From 66-474 sp040255405 (lineage in GTDB: Bacteria > Pseudomonadota > Gammaproteobacteria > Xanthomonadales > Rhodanobacteraceae), in the NCBI GenBank assembly GCA_040255405.1, contig JBDZUX010000005.1, positions 1 through 64,000 on the forward strand: DNA of 64,000 nucleotides. The letters are read 5' to 3'. Made by a program: the position numbers and the translations under genes. Below the pieces are notes generated by a model. The model saw only the letters and a list, made by a program, of their open reading frames with translations. It did not search any database and was not told the origin of the DNA. Below, piece by piece: positions 61,239 to 64,000 of the stretch (position 1 is the stretch's first letter; each line of letters begins with the position of its first letter).

Positions 61239-61976
61239 ATGGCATCCGGCAGCGAACCGCCCGATACACCCCACCGCCGCAGCATCCGCAGCTTCGTATT
61301 GCGAGAGGGCCGCATCACCCCCGCCCAGCAGCGCGCATTCGCAGAGCACTGGGCGCGCTTCGGCGTCGATTACACCGGGGCATCGCGCGACCTCGACGCG
61401 CTGTTCGGCCGTCGCGCGCCACGCGTGCTGGAAATAGGTTTCGGCAACGGCGAGGCGCTCGCCTGGGCAGGCGGCCACGATCCCGCGCGCGATTACCTCG
61501 GCATCGAGGTGCACCGGCCCGGCGTCGGCCGGCTGATGAACACGCTGGCCGCGCACGCTGCCGGCAACGTCCGCATCTGGAACCACGATGCGGTGGAAGT
61601 GCTGCGGGACGAAATTCCCGAGGCCGCGCTCGACGAAGTGCGCATCTGGTTTCCCGACCCATGGCCCAAGAAGCGCCACCACAAGCGGCGCCTGATCCAG
61701 CCCGCCTTCGTGGAACTGCTCACCGACCGCGTGAAACCGGGCGGCCTGTTGCACCTCGCCACCGACTGGCCCGAGTATGCTTCGCACATGCAGGAAGTGC
61801 TGGCCGCGCAACCGGGCTGGCGATTGCGCGCAGGGGAAAGCGGCGAATCGAAGCGACCCGAATGGCGGATCGAAACGCGCTTCGAGCGGCGCGGTCTCGA
61901 TCTCGGCCATCCGGTTACGGATTTGTTGTATGACCGCGTGCCACCATCATCGACCCTTTTGAATTTTCCGACCTGA
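61239..61976 (+). CDS. trmB: tRNA (guanine-N7-)-methyltransferase
   Basis: This 245-aa SAM enzyme methylates G46 of tRNA. It shows RSFVLREGRITPAQQRAFAEHW, VLEIGFGNGEALA, YLGIEVHRPGVGRLMNTLA, DEVRIWFPDPWPKKRHHKRRLIQPAFVELLTDRVKPGGLLHLATDWPEYASHM, diagnostic for TrmB. It begins 10 nt after thiG and is likely co-transcribed. Confidence 0.96.
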   Translation: MASGSEPPDTPHRRSIRSFVLREGRITPAQQRAFAEHWARFGVDYTGASRDLDALFGRRAPRVLEIGFGNGEALAWAGGHDPARDYLGIEVHRPGVGRLMNTLAAHAAGNVRIWNHDAVEVLRDEIPEAALDEVRIWFPDPWPKKRHHKRRLIQPAFVELLTDRVKPGGLLHLATDWPEYASHMQEVLAAQPGWRLRAGESGESKRPEWRIETRFERRGLDLGHPVTDLLYDRVPPSSTLLNFPT

Positions 61977-61991
61977 CCGGACCTTGGCCCG

Positions 61992-63842
61992 ATGGAGCTG
62001 ACCCTCACCCCCGACATGATGCTGGTGCTCGGGTTGGTCTGCTTCACCGTGATCATGCTGATCCTGGAATGGGTGCGTGCGGACATCGTTGCGCTGCTGA
62101 TCGTGGTGGTGATCGGAATCACCGGCTTGATGCCGGTGACGCAGCTGTTCGATGGTTTCGCGTCCAACGCGGTGCTGTCGTTGATCGGCATCATGATCAT
62201 GGGCGCGGGGCTCGATCGCACCGGCGTGCTGAACCGCGCGGCATCGTTCATCCTCCGTCTTTCCGGCGGTGTCGAAAGCCGTGTTTCGCTGTTGCTCAAT
62301 TCCACGGTCGGAATCCTGTCGTCGATCATCCAGAGCCAGGCCCTGGCTGCGCTGTTCCTGCCGGTGGCCAGCCGCATTTCCGCGCGCACCGGCGTGCCGC
62401 TGAAGCGCCTGCTGCTGCCGATGGCATGCTGCATCCTCGCCGGCACCAGCATGACGTTGATCTCGAATTCGCCGTTGATCCTGTTGAACGACCTGATCGC
62501 CAGCGCCAACCGCAACCTGCCGCCGGGCGCACAGACGATCGCGCCGTTCTCGCTGTTTTCGATCACGCCGATCGGCATCCCGCTGCTGCTGGTGGGCATC
62601 GGCTATTTCGCACTCTTCACCCGACGCGTGATGCCGGACGACAGCGAGGATCGGCCCAAGGTCACGCCCGGGCGCACCGAAAGTTACTTCGCCGATACCT
62701 ACGGCATCGAAGGCGAGGTCATCGAGCTGACGGTGACCGCCGACAGTCCGCTGGTCGGCATGAGCATCGGCGAGGCCGAGACGCTTGAAAACGCACCACT
62801 GATCCTTGCGATCAAGAACGGCAACGAATCGCGCCTCGCCCCGCCGTCCGACCAGATGATCTGGGTGGGCACCGTGCTGGGCGTGCTGGGCTCGCGCCCC
62901 GAGGTCAACGAATTCGCGCAGGCGATGCAATGCCGTGCCGGCAATCGCATCCAGGCGCTGGCCGACATGTTCAACCCGACCCGCGCGGGGATTTCCGAAG
63001 TGGTGATCCCGCCGCAGTCGAAATTCATCAAGCAGCAGGTCGGCGAGCTGCGCCTGCGCAAGCGCTACGGGATTTCGGTGCTGGCGGTGAACCACGGCGA
63101 TCAGGTGACACGTGGCGAGGACGTGCGCAAGCACGCGCTGCGCGCCGGCGATTCGCTGGTGCTGCACAGCTTTTGGCGCGATCTGGCGCTGGCCGCTGAA
63201 AGCCGCGACATCGTGCCCGTCACCGACATCCCGAGCGGTGAAGAACAACGGCCCGGGAAAGTGCGTTATGCGCTGGCGTTTTTCGGGCTCGCGATGGCGC
63301 TGGGGCTGTTCACGGACCTGCGCCTCGCGGTGGCGATGATGACGGGCGCGGTCGGCATGTTGCTGGCCGGCGTGCTCAACATGGACGAAGCCTACGGCGC
63401 GATCAACTGGAAGACCATCTTCGTGATGGCCTGCCTGATCCCGCTCGGGATCTCGATGGATTCCACCGGCACCGCCGCGTGGATCGCCCAGGAAATCATG
63501 GTCTACCTCGGCGGGATGCCGCAGTGGCTGATCCAGGCGTTCATCGCCATCCTGGCACTGCTGTTCTCGCAAATCATCTCGCACGTCGGCACCGCAGTGA
63601 TGATGGTGCCGATGGCCATCAACATCGCGCTGGCGTCGGGCGGCAACCCGAGCGTCTATGCGTTGATCGTGGCGCTGTCGGTGTCGAACACATTCCTGAT
63701 TCCGGGCGCCAGCCCGACGCTGCTGATCGTGGCTGGCCCCGGCGGCTACAAGCCGCGCGACTTCGTGCGCGTGGGCTTGCCGCTGACCATGCTGATGCTG
63801 GTCGCCACCCTGGTGATGGTGAACCTGGTGTTCAACCGCTAG
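61992..63842 (+). CDS. SLC13/DASS-type transporter with two TrkA-C domains
   Basis: This 616-aa membrane protein has hydrophobic blocks at both ends (about residues 8-210 and 425-616). A cytoplasmic insert between them has two RCK_C/TrkA-C-type halves (VIELTVTADSPLVGMSIGEAETLENAPLILAIKNG and ISEVVIPPQSKFIKQQVGELRLRKRYGISVLAVNHGD). The membrane part has ISNSPLILLND and VSNTFLIPGASPTLLIVAG, family loop motifs. Such proteins carry sulfate, dicarboxylates or other anions; the substrate cannot be told. Confidence 0.85.
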   Translation: MELTLTPDMMLVLGLVCFTVIMLILEWVRADIVALLIVVVIGITGLMPVTQLFDGFASNAVLSLIGIMIMGAGLDRTGVLNRAASFILRLSGGVESRVSLLLNSTVGILSSIIQSQALAALFLPVASRISARTGVPLKRLLLPMACCILAGTSMTLISNSPLILLNDLIASANRNLPPGAQTIAPFSLFSITPIGIPLLLVGIGYFALFTRRVMPDDSEDRPKVTPGRTESYFADTYGIEGEVIELTVTADSPLVGMSIGEAETLENAPLILAIKNGNESRLAPPSDQMIWVGTVLGVLGSRPEVNEFAQAMQCRAGNRIQALADMFNPTRAGISEVVIPPQSKFIKQQVGELRLRKRYGISVLAVNHGDQVTRGEDVRKHALRAGDSLVLHSFWRDLALAAESRDIVPVTDIPSGEEQRPGKVRYALAFFGLAMALGLFTDLRLAVAMMTGAVGMLLAGVLNMDEAYGAINWKTIFVMACLIPLGISMDSTGTAAWIAQEIMVYLGGMPQWLIQAFIAILALLFSQIISHVGTAVMMVPMAINIALASGGNPSVYALIVALSVSNTFLIPGASPTLLIVAGPGGYKPRDFVRVGLPLTMLMLVATLVMVNLVFNR

Positions 63843-63861
63843 AACCGGTCCTGCAGAAACC

Positions 63862-63933
63862 GGGGTCAGAGTGCACTTTCCGACCGTCCTCCAGGTTGAC
63901 CCGAGGGGTCTGGTGAAAGCACACTCTGACCCC
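63862..63933. repeat. imperfect GGGGTCAGAGT-family inverted repeat
   Basis: Arms 63862-63880 and 63915-63933 are reverse complements at 17 of 19 positions. The core is GGGGTCAGAGTGCACTTTC. It starts 20 nt after the transporter stop. Nothing else is evident to the window end. Confidence 0.8.
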
Positions 63934-64000
63934 CTGCTTCCGTCGCTTTCGCCTGTCCCTGGGGCTCGGACGGCGGGTCGTCGAGCAACGGCAGCACCCC

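Overview
The window looks like chromosomal DNA from a GC-rich gammaproteobacterium of the Xanthomonadales, most likely Rhodanobacteraceae or Xanthomonadaceae. The reasons are the Pil-Chp gene order (pilG-pilH-pilI-pilJ-chpA-X-chpC), the gshB-tonB-yqgE-ruvX-pyrB block, the BlaI/M56-TonB pair, many GTG or TTG starts with stop/start overlaps, and abundant REP-like intergenic palindromes. I could not confirm the genus. The sequence is a scaffold with one 100-N gap (2972-3071). I saw no transposase, integrase, phage gene, CRISPR array or rRNA. One tRNA-Gly(CCC) is present.

Layout. 79-2407 (minus): thyA, folA and a Nudix/ThiE-like fusion. 2408-3167: REP cluster and assembly gap. 3168-4709: POT peptide transporter. 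4873-12749: MdtABC/MuxABC-like RND efflux operon without an outer-membrane gene. 12816-14239: proC and yggT. 14564-15945 (minus): BtuF-like protein and pdxH. 16000-17921 (minus): orphan response regulator, dodecin and HisN-like phosphatase. 17977-19341: bioA. 19468-22258: small secreted protein, rsmE, SnoaL-like protein and a PhzF-family protein. 22338-28362 (minus): MexEF-OprN-like efflux operon with a divergent LysR gene (28505-29515). 29525-42219 (minus): Pil-Chp chemosensory operon ending in a pirin gene. 42491-46783: gshB, tonB-like, yqgE, ruvX and pyrB. 46820-48499: unknown lipoprotein. 48587-50866 (minus): pilU and pilT. 51045-53007 (minus): ColRS/VgrSR-like two-component system. 53094-55147 (minus): BlaI and M56-TonB. 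55292-56897 (minus): lipoprotein and rimK-like ligase. 57064-57134: tRNA. 57337-63842: FecR/DUF6600 protein, thiS, thiG, trmB and a SLC13-type transporter.

How it works together. The Pil-Chp genes and pilT/pilU are signalling and motor parts of type IV pili. PilJ senses, ChpA is a very large hybrid kinase, PilG and PilH are response regulators, and PilT/PilU retract pili. Two tripartite efflux systems, a divergent LysR regulator and a BlaI/M56 module suggest envelope and drug stress handling. The remainder is housekeeping metabolism: folate/dTMP, proline, PLP, biotin, glutathione, pyrimidine and thiamine.

Most interesting points. (1) The Pil-Chp operon has a ChpB-position protein with no recognisable methylesterase domain, and no pilK. 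(2) ChpA carries twenty in-frame 10-residue repeats. (3) A good sigma-54-type promoter lies just upstream of pilG. (4) At least five families of short intergenic repeats occur, including elements placed inside both efflux operons. (5) Several genes look leaderless. (6) A BtuF-like binding protein lacks a signal peptide.
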